Assembly: GCA_035582835.1 (NCBI GenBank)
Contig: JAYKAV010003443.1
Location: 2,384,647-2,448,646 of the forward strand
Length of the DNA stretch: 64,000 nucleotides
Origin: Phoebastria nigripes
Lineage: Eukaryota > Chordata > Aves > Procellariiformes > Diomedeidae
Reading direction: 5' to 3'
The notes under the pieces are model-generated. The model was not told the origin of the DNA. It worked only from the letters and a program-made list of their open reading frames with translations, and searched no databases. Positions within the stretch are counted from its first letter, which is position 1. Each line of letters starts with the position of its first letter. Below are positions 1 to 11,135 of this stretch, piece by piece. Both the position numbers and the translations under genes were made by a program.

Positions 1-1194
1 CCCCGCTCGCTCGCGCCCCTGGCCAGTTATTAAATGAAGGCAGAGAACAAAGCAGCGGGCAGGGAGGGAGACGNGTGGGGAAGAGCGAGACCAGATTCCT
101 TGGCTAGCAATACCTAAAACCTCACTCCGAAGGCAGCCCAGGGTTTGTTTCAGCGTGGAGGGCTTCTGCCCTTGGAGGAGGGCTGGTGGGATGGGGAGCT
201 CCAGGCTGTGCCGCCGAGTGGCTGACATGGCTTGGGAGGGGAAAAATAATTCCTGGCGTTGCTGATAAAGCCACGTTAAATCACATGCGGTTTTCCTGCT
301 CTGAGCCAGCTTGCTGCCCCTCCGTTGTGAACAGCAAGAGCGAAGCCCTGCAGGAAGGTGGGCGCATGGGAGCAAGGAGGCACGGGGGTCTGGGGGAGCT
401 GGCTGTGATCTAGCCCATGGCTGCCGCCTTCCTTGCTCCTGGGTGAAATCCGAGTTAGGGCCCCAACCCATTTGGCACGTTGATGCCTCGAACGCACCGC
501 TGCGGCTGGGAGAGAGAGGCATCTGTGCTGGCAGCACTGGCCAGCGAGCACAAAATGTGGGCCAGGATGGGGGCAGGCTGGACTGTGGCTCGAGCCAGGA
601 GTTGGCCCTCCTTCAGGGCTTTCTGTCTGCCTTCTTTTGCATCTACTGGAAAACTTTTCTTTAAGTCTCTTAAATTTCTTTTAGGCAGGATTTTTACTCT
701 GCCTCGAACGTCTTGTAAGCAGCACACCTGTGCCGGATGGCGTGACAATCCCTGGGGCTCTCCCCCAGCCCCCCGCTCCCAGAGATGCAGAGCGGCGGCC
801 GATCGGGCGAGGGAAGAGCAGCCGGACGACCCCTCACAACAGCAGTGCAATTCCCACTGAGGCATGGCAGAGCCGTCACCTTTTAAAGCTATTTTAACAC
901 ATCATGCCCAGCATCTGGGCTGAGGCTGCAGCTCTCCCTTGGGGAAGTGGAGGCATTTACCTCCCACACAGCTGCTGCTTTCTGATCAAAAGAAGCTGAA
1001 GGATAGTGGGGACCAGAGCAGTGACTGGGGCTGGAGTGGTGGCACGGAGGCCAGGCTGCCACTCGGGTCCCTTCCCACTATAGTTTCTGCCTCTGGTGAA
1101 TGCCAAAGTCTGCAGCGGCTGAGTTCGGGAAGAAACAATCAGCAAGTTGCACACACCAGGAAAAGCCAGTTTTACACAGTCTGTTAGAAAATAT
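1..1194. other. intergenic DNA, G+C-richer, no gene recognised
   Basis: The open frames here are short, overlap one another on both strands and resemble no protein I know. The first bases (CGCTCGCTCGCGCCCC) and 785-835 are CpG-rich. No splice-consistent exon or repeat was recognised. It lies beyond the inferred end of RNF150. Confidence 0.5.
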
Positions 1195-1218
1195 GTACGA
1201 CACAGTAATCGGATTCGT

Positions 1219-1224
1219 TTTATT
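1219..1224 (-). terminator. RNF150: distal poly(A) signal AATAAA
   Basis: On the minus strand the sequence is TTTTTTAATAAAACG. Cleavage would be expected 10-30 nt further, at about 1189-1209. GU-rich sequence follows (TGTGTCG, then GGTGTGTG near 1150). A TTTTAT element lies 12 nt upstream. It sits where the A/T-rich UTR-like sequence changes to G+C-richer DNA, which supports its use as the end of the transcript. Confidence 0.6.
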
Positions 1225-1236
1225 AAAAAACTTGCA

Positions 1237-1242
1237 ATAAAA
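1237..1242 (-). promoter_or_regulatory. RNF150: CPE-like TTTTAT element
   Basis: Minus-strand TTTTAT (UUUUAU in RNA) lies 12 nt upstream of the distal AATAAA. This is the consensus and spacing of a cytoplasmic polyadenylation element bound by CPEB proteins. Function is inferred from motif and position only. Confidence 0.35.
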
Positions 1243-1313
1243 TTCCTTGGAATTCACCATCTTAACTTTGAGAGTTGCAATATTTTACTAGTACATAATA
1301 ACACAGTCTCACA

Positions 1314-1321
1314 TATTTACA
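1314..1321 (-). promoter_or_regulatory. RNF150: Pumilio-type element TGTAAATA
   Basis: Minus-strand TGTAAATA matches the PUM consensus TGTANATA exactly and lies about 90 nt upstream of the distal AATAAA. PUM proteins bind this motif in 3' UTRs and usually reduce mRNA stability or translation. Motif match only. Confidence 0.4.
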
Positions 1322-1829
1322 TTATAATCCTCTATATAACAAAAATAGCCGTGTTGTACTACTGAATAATGCTTCCAAATATTAGCCTCAACATTTCGGT
1401 ACTTCCCCCAGCTGAGTCACTGTCCATGCTCTTTAGCATTTACAGTATATAACAAAGCAAGAAGGAAAAAAAGAATAAAAAGTGTGTGCCCCATGATTTC
1501 AGGCAAATCCCTTTAAGATGGTAGTTTTCCGACTCCCACATTTTTCAAGAGAGATAAAGTGCATTGGAGGGGAAGATGTATATGTTATAAAATATCAGCA
1601 AAGAGTTAAAGTTTATATTTGCAATACTGTACAGAAAGTAATGCTAGAAAAAAAGGCTCGCTTCACAAACTGCTACTGCACTGTTCTGGCAGCAAGTCAC
1701 AGGTAGCGGGGGGGGAAAAAGCTAACTACAAAAAAAAGAACTGCCTATGCAAATGCCACTGCGTGATTTTGCCATGGTCTTTCGCCAGGTGTTTCACAAA
1801 CCAAAGCGCAGCTGTCTGGAGAAAGGAAC

Positions 1830-1843
1830 TTTTTTTTTTTTTT
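1830..1843. repeat. T14 tract
   Basis: Homopolymer of 14 T on the plus strand, A14 in the minus-strand transcript. Confidence 0.9.
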
Positions 1844-2191
1844 AAACGCGGAGATGAAGGGTCATTTCTACAGTCAAAAGAAACACAACGTGGTCAGCCT
1901 GCAGAAACCGACTGCCTTACCAGCAAACCAACTGCAGTCAAAAATAGGCTCCCATCCTGAGGGAGCTGCAGCGCACGACTGTGACAACCCTGTCACCCCC
2001 CAGCTTGCTAGGGCTGGCAGCCCCGCCGGGCAGGGGCAGGGGCAGGGGGAGAGGCAGGGCTGAAGGCCTCCCAGTAAATCCCCTCCTGCCGTCCAGAGCA
2101 GGACTGATTACCTTGGAGAATTTCGCTAGGACAGACCATTGTCTCCGAACTGGAAGTTATTTCGGTAAGCTGTGCGCTGATCCATATGGTA

Positions 2192-2197
2192 TTTATT
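2192..2197 (-). terminator. RNF150: possible internal poly(A) signal AATAAA
   Basis: Minus-strand AATAAA in the context ACGAAATAAATACC. If used, it would end the 3' UTR about 1 kb earlier than the distal signal. It is supported only by the hexamer. Confidence 0.3.
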
Positions 2198-2731
2198 TCG
2201 TTCGGGATTTTTCTTCCCTTTTCCACATTGGCATTTGCTGGTATGGCTCTGCAGCGTGTGAGCAGAGACACGGCTGGAAAAAGCTTTGGAGACATCACGG
2301 AAAACCAGGATACTTCTGCTCTGTTCGTGAACTGCGTACAAATGGGACGTCACGTTTTTTTGGTTTGCTTATAAACTACTCTAAATAAAAATAATTCTCT
2401 TCTGGAGATGGATGGAATGTATATTTTGACAAGTACAAAACCATTTTAAATGTTCACTAAATACAAGGAACATCTCGCTATAAAAATAACAGACCCTCCC
2501 ACCCACTGTCCCCTCTTTACATTTCTAATTATAAAATGGTACAGTCATTTCAGGTTCCTAACATGAAACAAGAAGTAAGGATGGTATTACGTACACATAC
2601 AAACATTTATATATCCGACATCTGAAATAACTGTATACATTCAGAGCAAACAAGCATCTTGATCTTGCTATTGTTTTTAATGCTACACAGGACTGAAGAA
2701 TCAAGAAATAAACAAGAAAGGGAAAACACTA

Positions 2732-2782
2732 TTTCTTTTTTTTTTTCTCTCTCTTTCTTTTCCTCTCTTTTTTTTTTTTTTT
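2732..2782. repeat. pyrimidine tract (T-rich with CT steps)
   Basis: Pure T/C over 51 bp with T runs at both ends. In the RNF150 transcript this is a purine tract with A runs. Confidence 0.9.
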
Positions 2783-3000
2783 GCATTCACTCCCAAAAGA
2801 AGTAATTTCCACCGATTCACAATTAAAATAGTTGAGAGAGACAAGATTAATTTCAGATGGAAAATTCATCCGTTGGCTTTTCATTCAAAATCCACAACAT
2901 CTTTCATTCATCTTTCTTCTCTATTTCTCCCTTTGAAATATAGCTCCTGCTCAGAAGGGTTTTTTTTCTTGAAAAAGAAGTGCCAAAGAAGGGAAAGGGA

Positions 3001-3085
3001 GCCGAGCGGGTTTCCAGCCCGGCGGGGGAAGCGGCGCGGCAGAGGGCAGCCTTCTCCCTCGCTCGCCGTCCCAGCCCGCAGCTGC
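3001..3085. other. short CpG-dense islet in the inferred 3' UTR
   Basis: I count 11 CpG in 85 bp, between A/T-rich flanks. No coding, repeat or exon signal was recognised. In the transcript it would be G/C-rich and probably structured. Confidence 0.7.
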
Positions 3086-6000
3086 CATCTGCTACGCAAA
3101 CAAATCCAGACTAAAATGTCCATCTGGCGTTCCTCTTTCAACTGCGAAACTATCAATTAGTTCAGGTAACAGCTTGGTAAAATAAAAGAAGTGCTTGTGT
3201 TGGATCAATTGTCCCTATTTAAAAAGTCTGCTAAAACGACACCTCCACCCTCATTTTCCCTCACCCCTAAAATATTTCATGACATTGTTTTTCACCGCTT
3301 GCGTTAACCAAGCCGATTCATTTCTGTCACGCTGGTTGCCCCATATACGCTCACACGTTTTGCATCTATAAAATAAATGAGTCAATGCTCAGTCTTCTTC
3401 AATGAAGCAGCAATCCCGGTCAGCACTGGTTATGAAGAAGCTCGGCTGCCCTGAACCTGCGGAAACACCTGGGCCTAGCTTTCATTAAGCCCTTAAGCTG
3501 AACTTAGGCTGGCTCCTTTCCGCCGTGCTGAACCAGAGCAGTCCAACCTGCTACAAGAGATACCGGCAGCACGATAATGCAAGAGAGGAAGCGGCACAGC
3601 ATTAGTTTGATCCCACGATCTCCTTCCCCTGCAACAAAGGCTCACACCAGAGCAACCATTTGTGAGAGGGGCTGGGAAGGAACAGGCTGGATTTCTCTGC
3701 CATTTGAGTCCTGCGAAATGGATGCATCCCAACAGCAAACCGAGCCCTCCCTCTTCTGTTTAGAGAGTNGTCCTGGCTCCTATTCCTAGCAGACTGGTAA
3801 CTTTGGCCCTACAACAGGGATCTACAAGAACAACAAAGGGTTAAAAAAAGTCCATTATTGCTAACAAATAGAAATCAATATGTGACTATTGGTTTTCTTG
3901 GTCTGCACAGCCTATAAATTCCTATTCCTGGCTTATTTCAAACTATATGCTTAGTCATGGGCTTTTCTACAGACAGAGACCATGAAGGAACGAGCCTCTT
4001 ACAAACAAAGCCTGGGAGATTCCCACCTGCTTGGGCTGAAAGGCATTTCCCACTGTTACGCATAACCTCTATCGTCATTTCAGTACAGACCAATTGCCAC
4101 AACAAGGACTTGCAGTCCAGAGATTTATATATAAAGACTTGTGCCCTGATCTTTGCCTTTGTCAGAATCCGCCCCAAGGGCTGTGGCATATATTCAAAGG
4201 AAAAAGTTTGTAAGACAAAACTCTGGAAAATCTATATGACAACTGCACTCCAGGTTTAACAAGAACGGCAAATAAAACACACTTTATGGAAAATCTGTAG
4301 CTGTGTTGTATTGATGACTAAAGGTACACAGAGGTATTAAGTGATCTGCAGATACTTGCCAGGGCAACCTGTCCATATGCAAAGGTCTTCCGAGCTAGAC
4401 ATTTTTCAAATTGGACAAGCATTTCTTTTCATTTAGCAAGGGGGAAAAGAGGGTGGGTTAACAGGTTTGACAACAAAAACTTTGGATCACAAAATGCATA
4501 TGCTTTGAGAAAGATTAAATTCAGAGCTGGATCCATCTCTGGTGTTTGGGTTCATTTTGTTAACAAAACAAGAATGTATCCCAAACGAGTCATTCAACAA
4601 GAGACGAAGTACTGCCCTTCTTGCAATGACTTCCTCTGGATCTGATCCAGGGGTCATTAAAGTAGTAAGATCTGAGGGACCTCTTATCATATGTGATTTC
4701 AATAATTTTTTTTTTTTCAAATTGCCTCTGTAAAGCCTTTTTCTTTGGTGCCACAATCTCCCTCATATAAAAAGTCTAAAAATGGCAGCTGCTTCTGTTT
4801 TCGGTTTCCATAGTCATATCAATGTACTTTTATACACATACATGGCAACTGAATTCTACAGAATGCTTAAAAAATGAACTGCAGTGCTACGATTGTCCTG
4901 ATCCTGGTTGTGAGGCTCTAAAGCAGTCAGAAAATCAAAAAACCCCAAACCCTCAGCAAGTGCCAGATCCGTATCCCCACCAGAATGGGTCAGCCGTGGG
5001 CAAGGGATGCAAAGCTGGTGCCTTGCACATCTGCATGCACACATTAGGTCGTTTGTGAGTGCAAAATTCTGCCCATGTAACTTTTTATGCGTCCTACCTA
5101 TTGAACAGACCTTTGGGAAGGCAGTTTAGTGAAACCCATGAAAATCAAAGGATGCTCAGAGCACAGTCTCTGTCTGTCCAAGTTTCATCCTGCAACCCAA
5201 CCTGAGTGAAGATGAGCCTCACTAAGGCGAATGCTTCTCCCACCTACTACTCGCTCACGAAAAAAAAAAGAGAAATGAGCCTCAGATGACAGGACAGGAA
5301 GAGCTCGGAGAGACACAAGATCAGCTTAATGACAACAGCGCCCTTCTCAGAGAGCTGCACCGTCCTCTGGCCACTGGCCCTGTGCAGGAGATGCCCCTCT
5401 GTCCCGGCCGCGCTGGGCTGGCAGCGGGCCGTGGCAGCGGCAGCAAAGCCGCCAGTGCCACGGGTGGGCAGTCACAGCACGAGAATTATATGCATGAGCA
5501 TTTGTTCGTCAGAGGGCACCAGAGGATTTTGTTTTTTTCCTGGCTGCATGCTAAAGGCTGCTTTCCCTTCTGAACAGGCAGTGCTGTGTCCCCGGCATCT
5601 GAATCCCACATATTTAATACTGGAGCCCGAGCTTAGTGGGCAGCAGTACTGAGGACTCACACAATGCTCAGGATGGGACTAATCTTGCCCAAAGCTGCAA
5701 ATCGGGAGGTTTAATTTTACCCTGTGAGGAATCTCAGTGGAGAGACTCATGTAAGCAAGAATGTGCATGGGCATGCATGTCTGCAGAATTAAGGCTTTCA
5801 TATGTGTTACAAACATACATCTGGGGGTCTTGATATTTATGAAGCACCTCAAATTCCCAAGGCATTTCACAGGTTATATATACAAAGAATATTGTCAGCC
5901 AGGTCCTGCTTTAAGAAAACATTTCCATTTGACACAGGGGCTTAATTATGCTCATAGAAGACCTGTTGAAAATAATGTGATTTTGGTACAAGTCCAAAAT

Positions 6001-7899
6001 TAAGTCGTAGGTGCTTTTCTGAAGAAGGACGGAATAAAACATTTACTTAAGTGCTTTCCTAAGTTCTGGCTTCAGTGATGTGTAACTTGGCTTTGCACTC
6101 GTTATCGCTTAACAGTGCTCAGAGCTGTAGAACACCTGAGGACAGGGATGGAAAAACATCTTTCCTGAGCAAAACTGCAGGTAGAACTGGGAAAACAAAA
6201 GCAGAAAGACTCCTGACCCAGATTTGCTAGGATGCCTCTTTTGAAAGACCACAGTATTGTGATATGTAAAAACATCTCACCCAGCCTAGCACCCTGCCTC
6301 TGCCAGTGGCTGCCTATGGACCCCGAGGGACCACATCTCGTGTGGGATACTTAGGAAAAGAGCATGCACAGCGCGATCCCTCTCCAAAATCCTTCACTAA
6401 CTCCTAGAAATACGGGCAGGGTCTCAGTTACCATCTACGTGATGCCCCTTTGAGCACAGCTCCCTTTAATCATTTTACTGCGCAAAGGACCCAGTTCAGT
6501 ATCAGCTGGGAGTTTCACCTCCTGCCTTGCTTTTCCACAGACCTCGCTTGTTCTGCTGTGCTGTGGGTGACTCTGCTAAGGCAACAGATAATTGGTCAAG
6601 CTATCCATTGAGATTAACTTAAGTTTGTGAAATGAATCGAAGACTTTGCAACAGCTCCTCTGAAACCCAAACAGTTCGGCCAGGAGTTTTTTGTCTGTGT
6701 GCCGGGCTGCAGTGGACGGATGTTAAAGGATCACTGACAACTCAAACATCGTGTTTGTGATGTTCCTGTGACATGTAGCACCCAGGCTCCAGCGCTACAG
6801 AAGAAATTGTACCAGTGTGTGTACTTTCCATAGGGAGACCTGACTGTGTATAACCAGCTTCACTCTTTCCCCTGCAGTCATCTTGAGATGAATTTCATTC
6901 CTGTGTGAAGGGCCAGTATTTGGTGTAAGCACCACTTAAATCCCATTTCAGCATTATTTCCAGAGGTTGAGCCGAGCTGATGCAGTACCTTGTGCAAACT
7001 CTCTTGTGTAGGGGTGAATTTCAGCATCGGTTCCCCTGACGCTGTGGGCCTTTCCCATAGCAGCAAGGAATAGAGAAGACATTAAAGAATAAGGAAAATA
7101 TGATTACAGAACCACAAATATTGGCAAGACTGACCTAGCTGCGCCCTCTGGAATGATCTCTAACTTTCTTTTTAAACCAAACAGATTTCCAGCTGCCTGT
7201 ATCTCTTTAATTAAAAAGAGATGTCCTTTCAAATGGCTTATAAAAACGTAACAGCACATTTCCCGATCATGGTTTTGAAGGATGATTAGGCTGTGCCCCT
7301 TTGCCTCAAAGTTACCCTGCAATTTAGGGACTAAGAACATCAAAAAAATTAAGCTACAAAATGAACTGAGTTCTAACTGGACCAAAAAGCATGGAGTATA
7401 ATTTTTCCTTCTTCCTGTACTAAAGAAGCAAGTCGGCCAAAATTTTAGGGATAGTTCTAAACACATTTGTTCCTGAACAAGATCTGACAAACCAAATTTT
7501 GGCTGGAAGTTGGTTTCCACATCTAACGAGTAAATCCACAAGGAGATTAAATGCAGCAAGAACCCTAATAGTTGCATTTTGAGATGCTGCCATGACACCG
7601 TCAAGTCAAAATGTTTGACCTCTCCACAAAATTTCAATGTAAGATGAATTGTTGATTCTATGGACTTACTCAGGAGGTGGTAATGTGATTCAAATCATCT
7701 GACTGTCAACAGAAACCATTTACTCTTGTATAACAGTAAGCTAAAAATGCTTCTTCACAGTTGAGTGTTTTGACTGAAAAACGAAATTGTACACTGAACA
7801 AGTAACAATAAGCTTTTCCCTGGAAAGCAGAGCTCAAGATGAACTAAATAATCATCACAGGTCATTACTATTTAGGTGTTTTGATTTCTGTTAGTTCTG

Positions 7900-7905
7900 T
7901 TTATT
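7900..7905 (-). terminator. RNF150: possible proximal poly(A) signal AATAAA
   Basis: Minus-strand AATAAA in the context TGAAAATAAACAGAAC, about 1.3 kb after the stop codon. It is the first perfect hexamer I see below the coding end, so it is a candidate for a short 3' UTR form. It is supported only by the hexamer. Confidence 0.3.
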
Positions 7906-8805
7906 TTCAAATTCCATCCCCTCTACCCAAAATATTTTGGTATATATACCTATACACAAATTGCAAGTATTCCATTATGCTTGCAACAATGTTGACAGAG
8001 ACTCTGGAGGGCAACGAACCACCTGAACTCTTGTATTCGATAACAAGCAGGCAAAAACGGCTGTCAAACCATAAGAAGTGAAACGCACTAAGAAAAAAAA
8101 TCAAAACAAACCAGGAAGCAAACATTTCAACCAGCTGCTCCTGCTTCATTAGCAATTTCTGACACTGATATCAGCATCTCCAGACCCTTTCTAAGAATAT
8201 TCTTGTCATCCGCGTAATGCACAGCTGTTACCAAGCAGCCTCTGGAAACCTCTCAGACACTCCTTTAGCCTACCGGTCAGATTTTGGTCTGTAAAATTAA
8301 GAAAAGACATGATGTTATACTGGATCTTCTTTTCCAGCTACTGAATTGTGACTTGAAGGAAGGCCATTAATGTACTGACAACTGCTAATAGCATAAAATA
8401 TAGCAAAGGACTACAAGGACGGAGTGAAGCTTTAAACTTTTCTCTCCTTCACACTGTACAATACTTGTCTAGAACAGAGCTCTAAGTAAAAGCCAACATA
8501 ATGCAGTTTTAACCCAAATCTCAGCAATCTCTGTTAATTCAGAGCTCTCTTACAAGTAAAGGCCTTTAGAATATACCATTTCCAAGGCTCCCACTTAATA
8601 AAAGCAGGCTTCACATTAATGCAGGGTGCTGGTGCACCATCCTTCTGAAGCCATGTGTACTTCATGCAGAAACAACAAGGCAATGATAAATCCTGGAGTC
8701 AGATCATGAAGTGACCAGTGAACGGGAATTCAGATTTCTGGATTGAACTCTTGAAAAAGCTGGGGTCAGTCAACAAAACCAGAGCGTCCATCCATAACAA
8801 ACTAT

Positions 8806-8821
8806 AAACAAACAAACAAAC
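8806..8821. repeat. (AAAC)4 microsatellite
   Basis: Four perfect AAAC units, followed by imperfect copies, in the proximal 3' UTR. Confidence 0.9.
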
Positions 8822-9186
8822 ATAACAAACATATGTCTTTTCAAAAAAAAGAAACAAAAACCCGATCGAACAAGTGTAGAAAACACTCAGACTGTCATTT
8901 CAGTTGCGTATTTATGAGCCACTGAAGAGTTACATGACTGCTCTCAAGCACGTGGGTAAACTGGAAGCGTTCATCTCCCATGTGAACAAAATGAACGTAT
9001 GTAGATGATGAAACCGCATCCAGGCAGACACAACTGTTGCTATTGCTTTTCGTGACCATCTCAGAATGGAGTGTGCAGGAGTGACAGTGCTCTGGAGGCA
9101 TGTGCATGACTGGTCCAAATCCTAGAAAGCTGACTCGGTCCCGCCCTGTGACCCTCCCCTGTAGTTTAGTGTTGGATCTCTGTTTT

Positions 9187-9305
9187 TCAAGACTTCACCT
9201 CTTCGCAGTCTTGATCAGTGGAAAGCTCCACATCGGACAGTCCAACCTCCATTGCCATAATCAATGAAATATCTGAATCACTGCTGACTGCTGGCTCCTG
9301 TTCAT
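9187..9305 (-). CDS. RNF150: RNF150 exon 7: C-terminal tail and stop codon
   Basis: The coding part is 119 nt: 2 nt finish the Asn codon, then 38 codons and TGA. The acceptor is CTCACAG. It reads EQEPAVSSDSDISLIMAMEV, then GLSDVELSTDQDCEEVKS. The short acidic tail with SSDSD and SDVELSTDQD is typical of RNF150 and identifies the paralogue. Clustered Ser with acidic neighbours (SSDSD) looks like casein kinase 2-type sites (inference). It lies 25.5 kb from exon 6. The open frame on the plus strand over this exon is an antisense shadow. Confidence 0.96.
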
Positions 9306-10832
9306 CTGTGAGGGTAGAAAAGACAGGAAAAGGGCATTATGATCACGTCTTTCTGTCAACATATTATTATTTTTTAGTTCTGCAGATGGGACCCCGAGGT
9401 TTCTCCACCACTGAAGGTTGTGCTCAGATTCCAAACTTTGCTCTTATTCAATATCTGTCTAAAGCATTTCAAAAATATCAGAAAGTTCAAGTCATCAGTA
9501 GCAAGAAACACGATGACAAGGAGGCTGGATGGGTAACACTTTCTCCTCCTCCTAATCCTTCCAGGGCTCTCCATTCAGGCCCTTCATTTCCATGACCTTC
9601 CTTGCACCGCCTGAGCACTTCCCTCCCTGTCCCCTTTCACTTCCTCAACCTGGCATCATCCTACTCTCCCCACAAAGACAGCAAGTTAAGGACAAAGTCA
9701 GAAGCACCTGGTGGAGCGAGTTGGCCATCAGGAAAACATTTTTAACAGGAAAAAGAATCTGCCCAAACCCTCATTAGGTGACAGAATCTCTGTTGGCAGA
9801 GACTTTTAAAAGGGCGCTAGGCTAATGTCTGGAAGGAGCAACACAGGTGTCGTTAGTTCTGCCCCAGGACTCGGGACCAGGCTACCTGCCTTCTCAGGTG
9901 CCTTCTCTCATCCTTTTCCAGTCTCTTTTCTATTCACCCTTTCCTCTGATTTGAAGATACCTTGCAGGTTCTTGATCCAGGCTGAAGGGATCTACCTTAA
10001 TCCACCATGATCCCAAACACAGTAAGAGTCAGATTATTGACTTTTGCCAAACTGCAAATCCCATCAAAACTACAAGCGTAGGAGTAACTTGTTTTTGTTT
10101 TGATCCCACGGCACTTACTATGTGTGTATTTAGTAGCAGATAAAGCCAACAGATTTTAAAGGACTAAAAGCTAATTTTATTTCACGAACAATCAGGAGAA
10201 GCAAAGCACACTGGATCTCTGGGGAGATTTTCAAAGGCACATGGTTGATGGTTCATATTTTCAAGTGGTTTAATTATAATGATGATATTTATACTGTAAC
10301 AATACAATGTATTTAAATCTGTGGCAGTTTTTCCTTTACATATTTTATTTTTCAGACAATAGAAGCAGAGCTTGATTGATGTTAAAAAGTCTAAAAGTTG
10401 AATATCTAAGAATTAAAAAGTAAGAAACATTACAGAAGAGCCAGGAAAATAATAACTCTTCACAATTTAATTATTCACTTGAAGCTAAGTGAGCACAATT
10501 AGTCTCCTCTCAAGAGCTGCATGATTTTTAAATCTGTTTTAGAGAAAAAACATGTATTTACTTGTGCTGGGATTAGACCTCATGTTCTACGGAGAAAGCT
10601 TGAGTGGCATCTGCATTATTCAAACTGAAAGAGCCAGTGCTTTCCTTTACAACCCTTCCCAGTTTTCACCCTGGATTATTTTTATACTTTCTTGATTGCA
10701 AGATAAATAATTAATGCACACAACCTCTTTATATCTGTATATTTTTTTCCCTATCAATATGACAGTAGTAAAACATTTCAAGGCATTGCCTCTGATTATA
10801 AATGTTTCCACTGGAGGTGGAGGAAGTACTTA

Positions 10833-10895
10833 CGAATGGAATGATATCTCCTGCAGACTTCAGTGGGCTTCAGTTACACCAAACCATTAGGTGAA
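10833..10895. repeat. ancient amniote repeat-like segment
   Basis: Contains TGCAGACTTCAGTGGGCTTC followed by AGTTACACCA, which resembles the 'TTGACTTCAATGGAGTTACACCA' core of an old amniote interspersed repeat. Short and diverged. Confidence 0.35.
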
Positions 10896-11109
10896 CTGCT
10901 AGATCCAAGAGTACAAAAGTACATCACATAACACCTCCAAGACCTAAAGCATCATCTGTAGTGGTATCGGCTCCCTGAGCCAGAACGATGTGGTTCTAGA
11001 CCACTGGATTATTTATCATTCCTCTATAACTAATAGGATTCTTAAAAACAATGAAAACGATGCTTTAAATGCTGACCTAAGAGCAAGTTTATATTTGCAT
11101 GACAGAGTT

Positions 11110-11135
11110 CCTGAGGCTTAGCCTGAGGCTTAGCC
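11110..11135. repeat. 12 bp tandem duplication
   Basis: CCTGAGGCTTAG is present twice in a row without a mismatch, plus two bases of a third unit. Confidence 0.9.

Larger units (their letters stand above)
1195..9186 (-). other. RNF150: inferred long 3' UTR of RNF150 (about 8 kb)
   Basis: There is no splice-consistent coding sequence below the stop codon. On the minus strand the DNA, especially 1200-2900, has the look of a vertebrate 3' UTR: A/T-rich, with TGTA-containing and ATTTA-like motifs and no CR1 elements. It ends in AATAAA (1224-1219), with GU-rich DNA after it (minus-strand TGTGTCG at about 1199-1205 and GGTGTGTG near 1150). Two other AATAAA signals, at 7905-7900 and 2197-2192, could end shorter forms. 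The limits are inferred; without transcript data, part of this region could be intergenic or belong to another transcript. Two CpG-dense islets (3001-3085, 5400-5470) interrupt the A/T-rich composition. Confidence 0.6.

Noticed and set aside
7104..7637. 177-codon open frame on the minus strand, the longest in the window
   Set aside because: It lies in the inferred 3' UTR. The protein is low in charged pattern, resembles no family I know and has no domain motif. A frame of this length is expected by chance in 64 kb read six ways.
9218..9595. 125-codon plus-strand frame over exon 7
   Set aside because: Antisense shadow of the real C-terminal exon, continuing into the intron.
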